NCBI GenBank assembly: GCA_016712175.1
Contig: JADJRQ010000001.1
Span: 62,001 to 126,000, forward strand
Direction: 5' to 3'
Source of the DNA: Solirubrobacterales bacterium
Lineage (GTDB): Bacteria > Actinomycetota > Thermoleophilia > Solirubrobacterales > 70-9
DNA: 64,000 nucleotides
This document shows positions 16,332 to 26,141 of this stretch, in pieces. Below the pieces are notes generated by a model. That model was not told the DNA's origin, did not search any database, and was given only the letters and a program-made list of their open reading frames with translations. Numbering within the stretch: the first letter of the stretch is position 1; each line of letters starts with the position of its first letter. The translations under genes and the position numbers were made by a program.

Positions 16332-17979
16332 AAGACGGGGGTCTCGGTGTAGGTGCCGAAGACTTCCTGCAACGCTAAAATCATCTCGCCTTCGGTGACC
16401 CGGGCCCGGGCAGCGGCAATGATCGGGTACATCAGGTTTTCGTCGCCTGCGGAAGCACGTTTGAGTTGGGCAAGCGTCGCTTCGACCTCGGCCGGATCAC
16501 GCTCGGACTTAGTCTTCCGGAGACGCTCGACCTGGACCTGCTCGAGGGCCGGGTCGATGTGGAGCAGAGGAGACCTCTTCTTCTTCGTGCTGGTACCGGT
16601 TGACGCCGACGATGGTGCGCGTCGCCGTCGTCGAGTTCGCGCTGGAAGGTAAAGGCGGCCTCGCCAATCTCACGCTGCGGGAAGTTCTGCCTGACGGCTT
16701 CGACCATGCCACCGAACTCGTCGATGCGGCGGAAGTAGTCGTAGGCCTCGGCCTCGAGCTCATCGGTCAGGGCCTCGACGAAGTACGAGCCGCCGAGCGG
16801 ATCGGCGGTGCTCGTCACGCCAGTCTCGTGGCTGATGATCTGTTGGGTCCGCAGTGCCACACGCACCGCTTCTTCGGTCGGGAGCGCGAGCGCCTCGTCG
16901 AAGGAGTTGGTGTGGAGCGACTGGGTACCGCCGAGCACGCCGGCCAGGGCTTCAATCGCGGTGCGCACAATGTTGTTGAGCGGCTGCTGGGCCGTGAGTG
17001 AGACACCGGCGGTCTGGGTGTGGAAGCGCAGTCGCATCGACTCCGGCTTCTTGGCGCCGTAGGTCTCCTTCAGCTCACGGGCCCAGATGCGGCGGGCGGC
17101 ACGATACTTCGCGATCTCCTCGAAGAAGTCGATGTGGGCATTGAAGAAGAAGGAGAGGCGCGGTGCAAAGTCATCGACGTCGATTCCGCGTTCGATGGCC
17201 CTCTCGACGTAGGTAAATCCGTTCTTCAAGGTGAAAGCGAGTTCCTGTGCGGCGGTCGATCCGGCCTCGCGGATGTGGTAGCCGGAGATCGAGATCGGGT
17301 GCCAGCGCGGCATGTGGTCGGTGCAGTATTCGACCATGTCGGTGACCAGGCGCATCGCCGGTTCGACCGGGAAGCACCATTCCTTCTGGGCGATGTACTC
17401 CTTGAGGATGTCGGTCTGGATGGTTCCGGCCAGCTTTTCCGGGCCGATCCCCTGGCGCTCTGCCACGAGTACGTAGAAAGCGAGCAGGATCGCAGCCGGG
17501 GCATTGATGGTCATCGAGGTGCTGACTTCGTCGAGCGGGATGCCCTGGAAGAGGACCTCCATGTCATCGATTGTGTCGACGGCAACGCCCTCACGGCCAA
17601 CCTCGCCGAGCGAACGGGCGTGATCGGAGTCGTAGCCCATCAGGGTGGGCATGTCGAAGGCGGTCGAAAGCCCGGTCTGCCCGTGCTCAAGCAGATAGTG
17701 GAACCGCTCGTTTGTCTCTTCGACCGTGCCGAACCCGGCGAACTGGCGCATCGTCCAGTTGCGTCCGCGGTACATCGATTCATAAGGGCCGCGGGTGAAC
17801 GGGTACTGGCCCGGTTCGCCGATCTTGGCGGCAGCGTCGCCCTTCACATCCTCGGGTCCGTAGCTCGCCCTGACCGGCTTCCCCGACATGGTCTTAAAAT
17901 CTTTGCCAGCCGATTTGGCCGCCTTGCCGGCAGCGTCGGTGTCGGACTCAGCTGCAGGGGATGTAGAAGTGGGCTCCAT
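16328..17979 (-). CDS. Acyl-CoA (methylmalonyl-CoA) mutase large subunit, two apparent frameshifts
   Basis: Catalytic chain of a B12-dependent carbon-skeleton mutase, about 549 residues once repaired. The TIM-barrel part is intact from GQYPFTRGPYESMYRGR through MTINAPAAILLAFYV and HPISISGYHIREAG. Near 16616-16622 and 16566-16572 the frame slips twice, each consistent with one extra base. The repaired end reads RTIVGVNRYQHEEEEV, VPLLHIDPALEQVQV and finally VFGTYTETPVF, stopping at 16328. The conserved C terminus in the shifted frames argues for sequence error. MeaB at 28747 is its likely chaperone. Confidence 0.88.
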
Positions 17980-18036
17980 GAGTTAGGTAGTCAGATGGTA
18001 TGGGAAGTCCGGGGCAACACGATCGACTGGCGACTT

Positions 18037-18774
18037 TCAGGTGCGTATCGACTCCTCGACCCGTTCGATGGGTTCGTACCAGCCGTTCTCCAGTACCCAG
18101 GCCTGAATGTCCCGGTCGAAACCGAAAATGACCGCCACCCCGACCAGGATGAAGAAGCCGCCGATCACCTTCTTGAAGATTCCGTCGGGATTGCTGAGCC
18201 AGTTCATACGTTCGACCAGAGCCCGGCCGAAGATGCTGATCAGGAGCAGGATCGCGGCGAGCCCGATCGCGTAGGCGATCAGGTAGGTCAGGCCGCGGCC
18301 TAAAGACACGGGCAGGATGGCGGCGACGATCAGCGCGTAAGTCGGGCTGCAGCTGTTGAAGACGGGCCCCAGCGACGCACCAAGGAGAACGTCTCTCTTC
18401 GTCCCCGACCGGGAGCTGCTCGACTCCAGCAACCGGTTCGATTTCGCCTGCCAGCCGGTCGCCGTGACCAGCCGGTCCCAGATCGAAGGAAAGAGCAGCG
18501 TGAATCCGAGGCCGATGACGATGCCGCCCGAGATCACGGCCCAGACCTCGTCGGGAACTCCCAGGAGGGCAGTGGTCGCCTTGAGCAGCAGTGAGAAAAT
18601 CACGACCGAGACGGCCAGGCTGACCACGATGGTCACCGGACGCCTGAGCGAATCGGACGACTGGTCCTCTCCACCGAGCATGCTGCCGCCGACGACGACC
18701 GGCAGGAGCGGCAACACGCACGGTGCGGCCACCGTCAGCACTCCAGCCATGAAAGACGCTATTAACAGCTCCAT
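18037..18774 (-). CDS. CcdA/DsbD-type thiol-redox membrane protein
   Basis: 245-residue protein with about six membrane helices. The paired cysteines sit in TVAAPCVLPLLPVVVGG and GPVFNSCSPTYALI, the two conserved positions that carry electrons from cytoplasmic thioredoxin to the outside. It serves cytochrome c maturation or extracytoplasmic disulfide reduction. It lies 19 bp downstream of a membrane-anchored thioredoxin-like gene in the same direction, so the pair very likely works together. Confidence 0.9.
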   Translation of the reverse strand: MELLIASFMAGVLTVAAPCVLPLLPVVVGGSMLGGEDQSSDSLRRPVTIVVSLAVSVVIFSLLLKATTALLGVPDEVWAVISGGIVIGLGFTLLFPSIWDRLVTATGWQAKSNRLLESSSSRSGTKRDVLLGASLGPVFNSCSPTYALIVAAILPVSLGRGLTYLIAYAIGLAAILLLISIFGRALVERMNWLSNPDGIFKKVIGGFFILVGVAVIFGFDRDIQAWVLENGWYEPIERVEESIRT

Positions 18775-18793
18775 GAGGACCTAACGCCTCAGG

Positions 18794-19318
18794 TCAAAGA
18801 TTCAGTCCTTGCTCGACTGAACTCAATGTCGGTTCGTCGTACGGAACCACGTCTTTGACTTTGTTGCCCTGGTCATCGACCTCGACCACGGTCGTCTGGA
18901 TGGTGACTCCGTACTTCTGGCGCAGATCCTGATTGGTGTCGTAATCAACCTTGAAGATGGTCACGTCGTCGGGGATCGTGCTCGCTTCGATGTCGGACTC
19001 GAGGGCCTGGCACTGAGTGCACCAGGGCGCGTGGAAGAACAGCAGCTTGGTCCCCGGCGTGGACGCCACCAGTTCTGGCGAGTAATCAACGTACTGGCCG
19101 GGGTTGCCAGCATCCGTCGACTTGCCGGACTTCTTGCCATTCGACTCGTCCTGGTCAGCCACCTGGGTTCCGGATCCGGTACCTGCCGTATTCGCCGCCT
19201 CCGGGACGGCAGAAGTCACGGGGTCAGGGTCGTCCGATCCACCTGCAATCGAATAAATGAGGCCGCCGCCAACCACCACCGCAATCACGGAAACAAGCAC
19301 CAAAGCTTTTTTGTCCAT
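18794..19318 (-). CDS. Membrane-anchored thioredoxin-like protein
   Basis: 174 residues: one N-terminal membrane helix (ALVLVSVIAVVVGGGLIYSI), a serine/asparagine/glycine-rich linker, and a thioredoxin fold from about residue 75 with the active site FFHAPWCTQC and a cis-proline-region equivalent near QTTVVEV. CTQC differs from the CGPC of thioredoxin. It faces the outside and is probably reduced by the neighbouring CcdA protein. Confidence 0.88.
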   Translation of the reverse strand: MDKKALVLVSVIAVVVGGGLIYSIAGGSDDPDPVTSAVPEAANTAGTGSGTQVADQDESNGKKSGKSTDAGNPGQYVDYSPELVASTPGTKLLFFHAPWCTQCQALESDIEASTIPDDVTIFKVDYDTNQDLRQKYGVTIQTTVVEVDDQGNKVKDVVPYDEPTLSSVEQGLNL

Positions 19319-19390
19319 ATGCCAAGGCTATAGGTCAGTCGGACCGGGCAATTCACGAAAATGTAAGGACTTCGTGCGCTGTCGGAAAGG

Positions 19391-20149
19391 TCAGCGCCGC
19401 TTCGAGTGCCAACTTCCGAGGCCGCCCAGGAGGACCGCCGCTCCGATTGTGCCGGCCACGGTGAGGTTGCGGCCGAGGCGATCGAAGCGCATCACCTGCC
19501 ATCCATCCTCTTTGGCCACGGCGAGGAGTGGTGCATCCGGGTTGACCGCGACAGCATTGCCGACCGCACGCAGCATCGGCAGATCCGAGGCGGAGTCGGA
19601 ATAGGCCCATGATTCGGCCAGGTCGATGCCATTTTCTTCGGCAATCCGCTTCATTGCCGGAACTTTGCCGGGGCCGTAGACGAAGGGGCCGCCCAGCTCT
19701 CCGGTGTAAACACCGTCCTCGTTGACAACGTACCGGGTTCCGATCCCGCCGTCCATGCCGAGCACTGCCGCCAGAGAAGACACCATGTCGGAACCGGCAG
19801 CACTGACGATGTAGGTCTTCCGGCCGGCGTCCTGATGGCGATAGACCTCGGCCAGCATCTCGGGATAGACCCGGGGCAGAATGCCCGCGAGGACTTCCGG
19901 CCACATCCGCGAGATCTCGGAAGCGGTGACGTTGGCCAGCGTTTCTTTGGCCACCTGCATCACCTGGGCCGTCTCTTCGTCAGTCGCGCCCTTGAGGCGG
20001 TAACGCATGTGGTCCCGTCCCCACCTGAGGACCTGCATCCGGGAGATCAGCCCGCGGCGGCGGGCAATCCGGGCGAACTCCATGCCGGATGACCCCGCCA
20101 TCAGGGTCTTGTCGAGGTCAAAGAAAGCTGCTTCGCTTAATTCAGGCAC
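19391..20149 (-). CDS. HAD-IB family phosphatase with C-terminal membrane helix
   Basis: 252 residues. The HAD nucleophile motif FFDLDKTLMAGSSG, the middle lysine region VYGPGKVPAMKRI and the metal motif AYSDSASDLPMLRAV make a phosphoserine-phosphatase-like (SerB/IB) enzyme. A short hydrophobic helix near LTVAGTIGAAVLLGGLG anchors the C terminus. The substrate is unknown; lipid phosphates and phosphoserine are family options. It is transcribed toward the thioredoxin gene after about 70 bp. Confidence 0.87.
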   Translation of the reverse strand: MPELSEAAFFDLDKTLMAGSSGMEFARIARRRGLISRMQVLRWGRDHMRYRLKGATDEETAQVMQVAKETLANVTASEISRMWPEVLAGILPRVYPEMLAEVYRHQDAGRKTYIVSAAGSDMVSSLAAVLGMDGGIGTRYVVNEDGVYTGELGGPFVYGPGKVPAMKRIAEENGIDLAESWAYSDSASDLPMLRAVGNAVAVNPDAPLLAVAKEDGWQVMRFDRLGRNLTVAGTIGAAVLLGGLGSWHSKRR

Positions 20150-20194
20150 GCCGCATAAGCTATCGATCGGGAAACTTCGTCAAAGGGAGAGAAG

Positions 20195-21400
20195 ATGATT
20201 CGAATCGGGATGAAAGTCACGTTCATGTCGGCGCTCGCCGCACTTTCGATAGCGACCGCCCAGGCGTCTGCCGCCACGCCGGTCACCGGCTGGCAGCAAG
20301 TCGCCGTCAAGTCGTTCGTCAGCCCAGAGGCCTTCTACAAGTCGCAGGGCGTCACCAGCGACGGATCCCGGCTTTACTTCTCCTGGAATGCCGGACTCCA
20401 TTCGACCGACCTCACCATGGAAACGGTCTTCGTCGACAACGTTTTCGATGCGATCCCATACGACATGAAGGCCCAGGGCTCGAACCACATCGGTGACCTC
20501 GACTACTACGACGGCCAGCTGTACGCCCCGATTGAGGACGTCAACGACCGCTACCCGACGATCGTCATGTTCGATCCAGACACCCTGCAGCCGACCGGCC
20601 AGCGCTTTCATCTGGACTGGAACCTGCTGCCGACCGGCGTCCCCTGGGTCGCAATCGATCCGGTCCGTCAAGTCGCTTATACGAGCAAGTGGCTGAATAC
20701 CGGGATCCTCAACGTGCACCGTCTCTCCGATTTCGAAATCACGTCCACCGTCCAGTTGAGCCGCCCCGTCCCGCGGATCCAGGGTGCCAAGGTCTACAAA
20801 GGACTGCTCTACGCCGCCCGTGACAACGGGGCGGAAAAATCGATCGAGGCGATCGATCCGGAAACCGGCGAGGTCACCAACATCTTCGACCGCAACCTGG
20901 GCACGGACCACGAGGCCGAGGGCATCGCCTTCGTCACCAACGACAGCGGAACGACGATGCTCACCGAAGACATCGACCAGTCGGACTACAACCGGGTCGA
21001 CGTCCACAGCTACCGGGTCGGCGGCGACGTGACCCCTCCGGCAATCACCGGCATGACTCTGCCCAGGAAGAAGTTGAAGCGGGGCAAGCGGGTAAAGGTC
21101 AACATCGAATCGTCCGAGGCCGCCTCGACCACCGCGACCTGGTCACGTTGCATTGGCCGCAAGAAGCGGCCCTGCGGCCGCCTGAAGCCGGCCGGTCAAC
21201 CGCCTGAGTTCACGCTTGAGGCCGGATCGAACAAGTTCAAGTTCAAGCCGCGCAGCACAACCTGGGCCAAAGGCAAACGCTTTCGCCCAGGCCGGTACCG
21301 CCTCTCGATCACCCCCACCGACCAGGCCGACGCCATCGGCGTGACCTCGTCAGTGACCTTCAAGGTGCTGAAACCCAGGCGAAAGCACCGGGTTCACTGA
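20195..21400 (+). CDS. Secreted beta-propeller-like protein with basic C-terminal domain
   Basis: 401 residues. The signal peptide (MIRIGMKVTFMSALAALSIA) has a likely cleavage after AQASA. Residues 30-280 show repeated strand patterns such as NHIGDLDYYDGQLYAPIED and DHEAEGIAFV, suggesting a propeller that monitors or binds a ligand. The C terminus (from about 290) is a lysine/arginine-rich Ig-like module beginning TPPAITGMTLPRKKLKRGK. AAGGGAGAG precedes the ATG. No enzyme family is recognised. Its last 7 bases overlap the convergent gene. Confidence 0.75.
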   Translation: MIRIGMKVTFMSALAALSIATAQASAATPVTGWQQVAVKSFVSPEAFYKSQGVTSDGSRLYFSWNAGLHSTDLTMETVFVDNVFDAIPYDMKAQGSNHIGDLDYYDGQLYAPIEDVNDRYPTIVMFDPDTLQPTGQRFHLDWNLLPTGVPWVAIDPVRQVAYTSKWLNTGILNVHRLSDFEITSTVQLSRPVPRIQGAKVYKGLLYAARDNGAEKSIEAIDPETGEVTNIFDRNLGTDHEAEGIAFVTNDSGTTMLTEDIDQSDYNRVDVHSYRVGGDVTPPAITGMTLPRKKLKRGKRVKVNIESSEAASTTATWSRCIGRKKRPCGRLKPAGQPPEFTLEAGSNKFKFKPRSTTWAKGKRFRPGRYRLSITPTDQADAIGVTSSVTFKVLKPRRKHRVH

Positions 21401-22290
21401 CAGGCGGAGTTCAGGCGCTTGTTCGCGCGGGCAACGCCTCGCTTGACCCGCTTGAATTTTGCCCGGGTACGCTTGATGCGCTTTCGGGATGTCCGCGTCT
21501 TGCGGCGGTTCTTGAGTGCGGCAACAAGTCTGGCCCGAGCCGGCTTCAACGACTTCTTCTTCGTGAGCAACGCGGAATATGCCCGGTCACAGTCCGGCGG
21601 ATCGAAAGTGAGGTCGTAGGTCCATTTGACTACTTGGTTGGTTTCGGCCGTCCGCTGCGTGCCGCGCCACCTGAGCAGTCCGCCCCGCAGGTGTTCGGGA
21701 CCCATACTGCCCGAAGGGGCCAGCCTCGGAAGGAGCTTCATTTCGGGCACCGGGGCGTATTCGTCGAACGGATTCGGTCTCTCTGGCGTCCAGGGGAACT
21801 CTTCGTCAGCGCGATACTCCTCGGTGTAGGGCTCGTACCAGGTGCCGTCCAGTCCTGAATCAGGGTCAGGAGGAAGGTAAGTCGCTTCACAGGATTCGGT
21901 GCCACTGAGTTCCGGCGTCACGGGCATGACGATGTACGGCGAGCCCCTCGTCGAGAGGGTCTCATCCTTGAATATCCGAAAGGCATCGTCGTCTGGACTG
22001 TCTGCGGTCGCATCCGTGGCACAGGGATGCTCGTACTGGCGGTCGCTGTAGGTCCCCCGAATCGGACCTCCGAGCGTCCATTGCCAGTCAGTACGCAATG
22101 CGGCGGAACGTGACGACTGTGCGACCTTGATTGAAGCACCGAATTCAGTCTTGAAGTACGCGGGGTCTGACCGCACGTATTCGAGATCCAGGCTCCCCTT
22201 CCATGAACCGTCCTTGCTCGCGCCGGCCAGCGAAGGAATCAGGAGGTCGCACCCGAGAATCAATCCCAGGGTGGCGACCCGTTTTAACAT
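21394..22290 (-). CDS. Secreted protein with very basic C-terminal tail, function unknown
   Basis: About 298 residues from MLKRVATLGLILGCDLLIPS at 22290, where AAAGGG lies upstream; an earlier start 11 codons upstream is possible. The signal peptide ends near LAGAS. The middle is acidic and proline-rich, with scattered cysteines (HPCATDA, TESCEATY, PPDCDRAY). The last 70 residues are a lysine/arginine-rich predicted helix (KKKSLKPARARLVAALKNRR). I recognise no domain. It is convergent with the propeller-like gene. Confidence 0.65.
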   Translation of the reverse strand: MLKRVATLGLILGCDLLIPSLAGASKDGSWKGSLDLEYVRSDPAYFKTEFGASIKVAQSSRSAALRTDWQWTLGGPIRGTYSDRQYEHPCATDATADSPDDDAFRIFKDETLSTRGSPYIVMPVTPELSGTESCEATYLPPDPDSGLDGTWYEPYTEEYRADEEFPWTPERPNPFDEYAPVPEMKLLPRLAPSGSMGPEHLRGGLLRWRGTQRTAETNQVVKWTYDLTFDPPDCDRAYSALLTKKKSLKPARARLVAALKNRRKTRTSRKRIKRTRAKFKRVKRGVARANKRLNSACQ

Positions 22291-22338
22291 CTGCGATCCC
22301 TTTGAAGTCGTCTGTGGATTCATTCCGGACCTGGCATT

Positions 22339-23527
22339 CTACTGGCCGCCGGAAACCTCAATCAGGATCGCGTCGCCCTGGCCTCCGCCTGAACAGATCG
22401 CTGCGCAGCCGAGGCCTCCGCCGCGACGCTTCAATTCACGGACGAGCACGCCGATAACACGCGCACCCGATGCGCCGATCGGGTGACCGAGCGCGACTGC
22501 TCCGCCGTTGACGTTGACCTTGTCTTCGTCGAGGTCGAGCATCTTGATCGTGTTCAGGGAAACCGAAGCGAAAGCCTCGTTGACTTCCCAGAGATCGACG
22601 TCGGCCGGGGTCTTGCCGATCTTGTCGAGCGCGGCCTTTGCGGCTAGGCCGGGAGTCTTGGCGAGACAGGCGTATTCGTCGCCGATCTGGCCGTAACCGA
22701 CGATGGTGGCGAGAACTTCCTCGGCCGTTCGCTTCGGCCCACTCGTCGGAAGCGAGCACCCAGGGCGCCGGCTCCGTCGTTCACGCCCGGGGCATTGCCG
22801 GCAGTGTGGTTGGCATCTTCGCCACCGATCGCACGCAGCTTCCCGAGGCTCTCGGCGCTGACTTCGGGACGGATTGCTTCGTCTTCTTCGACGACCGTGT
22901 CGCCCTTGCGGCCCTTGACCGTCACCGGGACGATCTCTTCTCCGAGGGTGCCGTTGGCACGGGCAGCTTCAGCCAGCTCGTGTGAGCGGGCGGCCCAGTG
23001 GTCCATCTCCTCACGGGTGATGCCGAGCTCTTTGGCGACGCCGCTGGCCTCGTTGATCATCTGAAGGTGGGTGAAGGGGTTGGTCAATCCGTCGTGGGTC
23101 ATCGAATCGACTGAGGTGACGTCGCCCATGCGGAAACCTGAGCGCGCGCCGGGGAGCAGGTAAGGCGCGTTGCTCATCGACTCCATGCCTCCCGCAACAC
23201 CGACTTCGATGTCACCGGCACGAATGGCCTGGTCGATCAGCCCGGTAGCGCGCATTCCTGAGGCGCAAACCTTGTTGACGGTTTCCGAAGGACTTCCTTC
23301 GGAATGCCACCGGCGATCTGAGCCTGACGTGAAGGGATCTGGCCCTGTCCGGCCTGGATGACCTGACCGAAGGAGACTTGCTCAACCTGGTCGGGAGTCA
23401 CTCCTGAGCGCTCAAGGGCACCACTGATCGCAATGCCGCCGAGTTCAGCTGCGTTGACCGAAGCGAGGCTGCCACCCATCTTGCCGAAGGGTGTACGTGC
23501 GGACGAAAGAATCACTGTGCGGGGCAT
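22339..23527 (-). CDS. Acetyl-CoA acetyltransferase (thiolase), three apparent frameshifts
   Basis: Condenses or cleaves acetoacetyl-CoA; the last step of beta-oxidation or the first of polymer/isoprenoid supply. About 395 residues when repaired. It starts MPRTVILSSARTPFGKMGGS; the nucleophile segment ETVNKVCASGMRATGL, then GGMESMSNAPYLLPG, NEAFASVSLN, GGAVALGHPIGASGAR and CSGGGQGDAILIE give all three catalytic motifs. Slips occur near 23289-23293 (base missing), 22759-22761 and 22723-22726 (extra bases). All catalytic residues survive in shifted frames, so sequence error is more likely than decay. Confidence 0.9.
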
Positions 23528-23545
23528 CTGCCGCCTTTCATTGGT

Positions 23546-23589
23546 GGTCGGTACTTAGGAAGTTCGAGAGCAAAAAGACTGTACCGACC
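23546..23589. promoter_or_regulatory. Inverted repeat in divergent thiolase/pepA gap
   Basis: GGTCGGTAC and GTACCGACC are perfect 9-bp inverted arms 26 bases apart in the 95-bp region between the two divergent starts. It may be a regulator site or chance; the wide spacing is unusual for a simple operator. Confidence 0.3.
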
Positions 23590-23622
23590 GCCGCAGTGAG
23601 TCGGATACCTAGACTGCGGTCC

Positions 23623-25057
23623 ATGAAGGCCTACCTGAGTACTGAAGCCCTGTCCGAAGTTGACGCCGATCTGGTCGCGGTTCCGCTTTTCGAAGGGGAC
23701 TCGCCGACCGAACCGCTCGGCAGCACTCCGGGTGCGTCTGATGCTTCCGGCGATTTCAAGTCCTCGGTCACCGTCTACCCGGGCAAGCCGAAGCGGGTCG
23801 TGATCGTCGGACTCGGCAAGAAGGAGGACTTCACTTCGGAACGGGCGCGCATCGTCGGCGCTGTCGCCCACACTGCCCTGAAAGGCGTGAAGGGTGAAGC
23901 GCTCGCTTTCGTCCTTCCCGACGTCGAGGAGCCCGGCCCGGTCGCGGCCGCGCTGGTCGAAGGCGCCGCTTTCGCTTCCTTCTCCTTCGATGACTTCAAG
24001 ACCGGATCCGACGGTGAGCCCGCCCCACCCGAGCTGAAAACGGTCGAGATCGTCGCCGGCGTAGACGTCTCCGACGAGGTCCGCATCGGTGAGGCGGTAG
24101 GCAATGCCGGCAACCGCGCCCTACCTCCAGAGCCTTCCGGCCAACGTCGCCACTCCGGAATACCTGGCGGGACGCGCCCGGGAAATCGCTGATGCGAACG
24201 AGAAGGTCACGGTGGAAATCCTCGACCGCGTCGGCATCGTCGCTGCCGGGATGGGTGGCATCGAAGCCGTCGCCAAGGGCGGCGAAGACGTCGAACCGCA
24301 GCTGATCACCCTGAAGTACACGGGGGCAGGTAGCGGCGAGAAGCTGGGGCTCGTCGGCAAGTCGGTCACCTTCGACACCGGTGGAATCTCGATCAAGCCT
24401 TCGGCCGGAATGCATGAGATGAAGATGGACATGTCCGGTGGTGCCGCGGTACTCGAGGCAGTCAACGCGATCGCCGAGCTCAACGTCCCGATCGACATCA
24501 TCGCCGTGCTTCCTTCGACCGAGAACATGCCCTCGGGAACCGCCCTGAAGCCCGGCGACATCATCACCCAGCTCAACGGCAAGACGGTCGAAGTCACCAA
24601 CACCGACGCCGAGGGCCGCCTGATCCTGGCTGATGCCCTGGTCCACTGTGCTCGCGAAGGCGCCGATCGGATGGTCGACATCGCCACTCTGACCGGTGCC
24701 GTGCTGGTCGGGCTCGGCTCGACCTACGCTGCGCTGATCTCGAACGACGAGGACCTGGCTGCCGCGGTGAGCGCCGCCGGTGAGCGCACCGGCGAACTGG
24801 TCTGGCGCCTGCCGCTCCACGATGAGTACAAGGACCTGACCAAGGGCGAAATCACCGATCTGGTCAACGCTTCTGCCCAACGAAAGGCCGGCACGATCTA
24901 CGCCGCGTCCTTTCTCGAAGAGTTCACGGAAGGGAAGCCCTGGGCCCATCTCGACATCGCCGGTACCGCCTGGGATACGGGTCGCGAGTACTGGGGCAAA
25001 GGCCCGACCGGATTCGGAGTTCATCTGTTGGTCGCCCTGGCCCGGGATCTCGCCTAG
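23623..25057 (+). CDS. pepA: Leucyl aminopeptidase (M17), one apparent frameshift
   Basis: Two-metal cytosolic aminopeptidase, about 477 residues when repaired. The start MKAYLSTEALSEVDADLV is at 23623. The N-terminal domain ends near GEAVGNAGNRA; a slip at about 24118-24122 then shifts the frame, and the catalytic domain follows: LPANVATPEYLAGRAREIAD, VGKSVTFDTGGISIKPSAGM, MKMDMSGGAAVLEAV and the active-site NTDAEGRLILADAL. Metal ligands and the catalytic arginine are intact in the second frame. It is divergent from the thiolase gene. Confidence 0.93.
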
Positions 25058-25070
25058 GCCAGACCCACGA

Positions 25071-25226
25071 TCACCGGGTGGAGGTCCGTTCGGCGGCGGG
25101 GCGCGCGGTGATGTGACGGTCCACGGCGGCCGGGTACATGAGGTCAGCCATGATCTCGGCTTCGGAAAGCTCGATCTTCAGAGGTGTGGATTGCGTCCTG
25201 GTCCTGTTTCGGTTGTTGCGCTTCAT
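25071..25226 (-). CDS. Small basic protein, 51 residues
   Basis: The ATG at 25226 has GGGAAGGGAA about six bases upstream, a strong ribosome site; an upstream in-frame start lacks one. The product MKRNNRNRTRTQSTPLKIEL continues with SEAEIMADLMYPAAVDRHI and ends in a basic tail. No known family is recognised. It lies between pepA (convergent) and the HxlR regulator (divergent), so it may belong to that regulator's control region. Confidence 0.5.
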   Translation of the reverse strand: MKRNNRNRTRTQSTPLKIELSEAEIMADLMYPAAVDRHITARPAAERTSTR

Positions 25227-25312
25227 GGTGACTTCCCTTCCCACCGCTCCCCGGTGAGTGGTAGTGAGTTTCTTCAAGAAACCCTTTGTTTGAAATCACC
25301 TTAGTCGGGTGA

Positions 25313-25327
25313 GTTGCGTGACGCAAC
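25313..25327. promoter_or_regulatory. Operator-like palindrome in divergent control region
   Basis: GTTGCGTGACGCAAC is a perfect inverted repeat around TGA, 57 bp before the HxlR start and 87 bp before the small-protein start. A second short palindrome, TTCTTCAAGAA, lies at about 25270. It is a plausible autoregulatory site of the HxlR protein. Confidence 0.4.
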
Positions 25328-25383
25328 CCTCTGTGATGAATCGCACAGTTGCTTCAAAGGACTGAGCCTGCCACAATCGTTCC

Positions 25384-25869
25384 GTGCTCTACCACGACTA
25401 CCCGGGACAGGTCTGTTCGATCGCCTCCTCGCTGGAGTTGGTCGGCGAACGCTGGTCGCTCCTGATCATCCGCGACATCTTCCGCGGTAGGCGGCGATTC
25501 GACCAGATCCAGAGTTCGCTCGGCGTCGCCCGCAACGTGCTCACCGCACGCCTGACCCGTCTGGTCGAAGAAGACGTGCTCGAGAAACGCCCCTACCAGA
25601 CCAACCCGGAGCGCTACGAGTACTTCCTGACCCAGAAGGGCCTCGACCTCTGGCCCATCCTGATGGCCTACCTCGGCTGGGGCGACAAGTACTGCGAGCC
25701 GGAAAAGGGCAAGCCGCGCCTGATCGTCCACAAGGGTTGCGGGGGCGAAATCGACGACCGCCGAATCTGCCAGAAGTGCGGCAAGCCGCTGGAAGTACGC
25801 GAAGCCGAGTCAATCCCGGGCCCGGCAGAACCGCATCCGGAAGAAGTGCTCCAAGCCGCCAGGGCCTGA
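25384..25869 (+). CDS. HxlR-family transcriptional regulator with zinc-ribbon-like tail
   Basis: 161 residues from a GTG. Winged-helix HxlR domain: an N-terminal cysteine (QVCSIASSLELVGERWSLLI), RRFDQIQSSLGVARNVLTAR as the recognition helix region, and YFLTQKGLDLWPILMA in the wing. After about residue 115 come KGCGGEIDD and CQKCGKPLEV, a CxxC-type metal-binding tail not present in most HxlR proteins. It probably represses nearby genes in response to a redox or small-molecule signal. Confidence 0.88.
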   Translation: MLYHDYPGQVCSIASSLELVGERWSLLIIRDIFRGRRRFDQIQSSLGVARNVLTARLTRLVEEDVLEKRPYQTNPERYEYFLTQKGLDLWPILMAYLGWGDKYCEPEKGKPRLIVHKGCGGEIDDRRICQKCGKPLEVREAESIPGPAEPHPEEVLQAARA

Positions 25870-25911
25870 CCGGGGCGGGGTGAACTGCGCCGAGCCGCCA
25901 ACGCCTGACCG

Positions 25912-26018
25912 GTGCGGGGCACGGAGGTACCTCCTCCGGGGCAACGCTCCCCGGGTCGGGGCGACCTTCGGGATCTCCTCGGTCGCCAGCCCTCCGGGGG
26001 CACCTCCGTACCCCGCAC
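25912..26018 (-). repeat. Family A palindromic element, copy A2
   Basis: About 107 bp between the HxlR and acyl-CoA dehydrogenase genes, core on the minus strand. The ends carry the version-2 outer stem GTGCGGGGTACGGAGGT with its complement. On the minus strand, CCCCGACCCGGGG forms the apical hairpin and GGCGACC faces GGTCGCC. About 20-70 bp further on the minus-strand 5' side a hairpin (GCGGCAAAGAAC arm) is shared with copy A3. Confidence 0.85.
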
Positions 26019-26141
26019 TTGACCCCGCGGTTGTTCTTTGCCGCTTTGACGTTCCATATGTCGTCAACGCGGCAAGGAACCCGGGAACCCCAAGGCGCCC
26101 TCGGTGGACCGGCATCCCGTGCTGATCCATAAGATCGCTTC

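Noticed and set aside
22339..23527. Thiolase as a true pseudogene
   Set aside because: All catalytic motifs persist with single-base slips only, in the same style as the slip in essential ftsZ.
23546..23589. Inverted repeat in the thiolase/pepA gap as a riboswitch
   Set aside because: Only one stem with a 26-base interior; no known riboswitch core was recognised.
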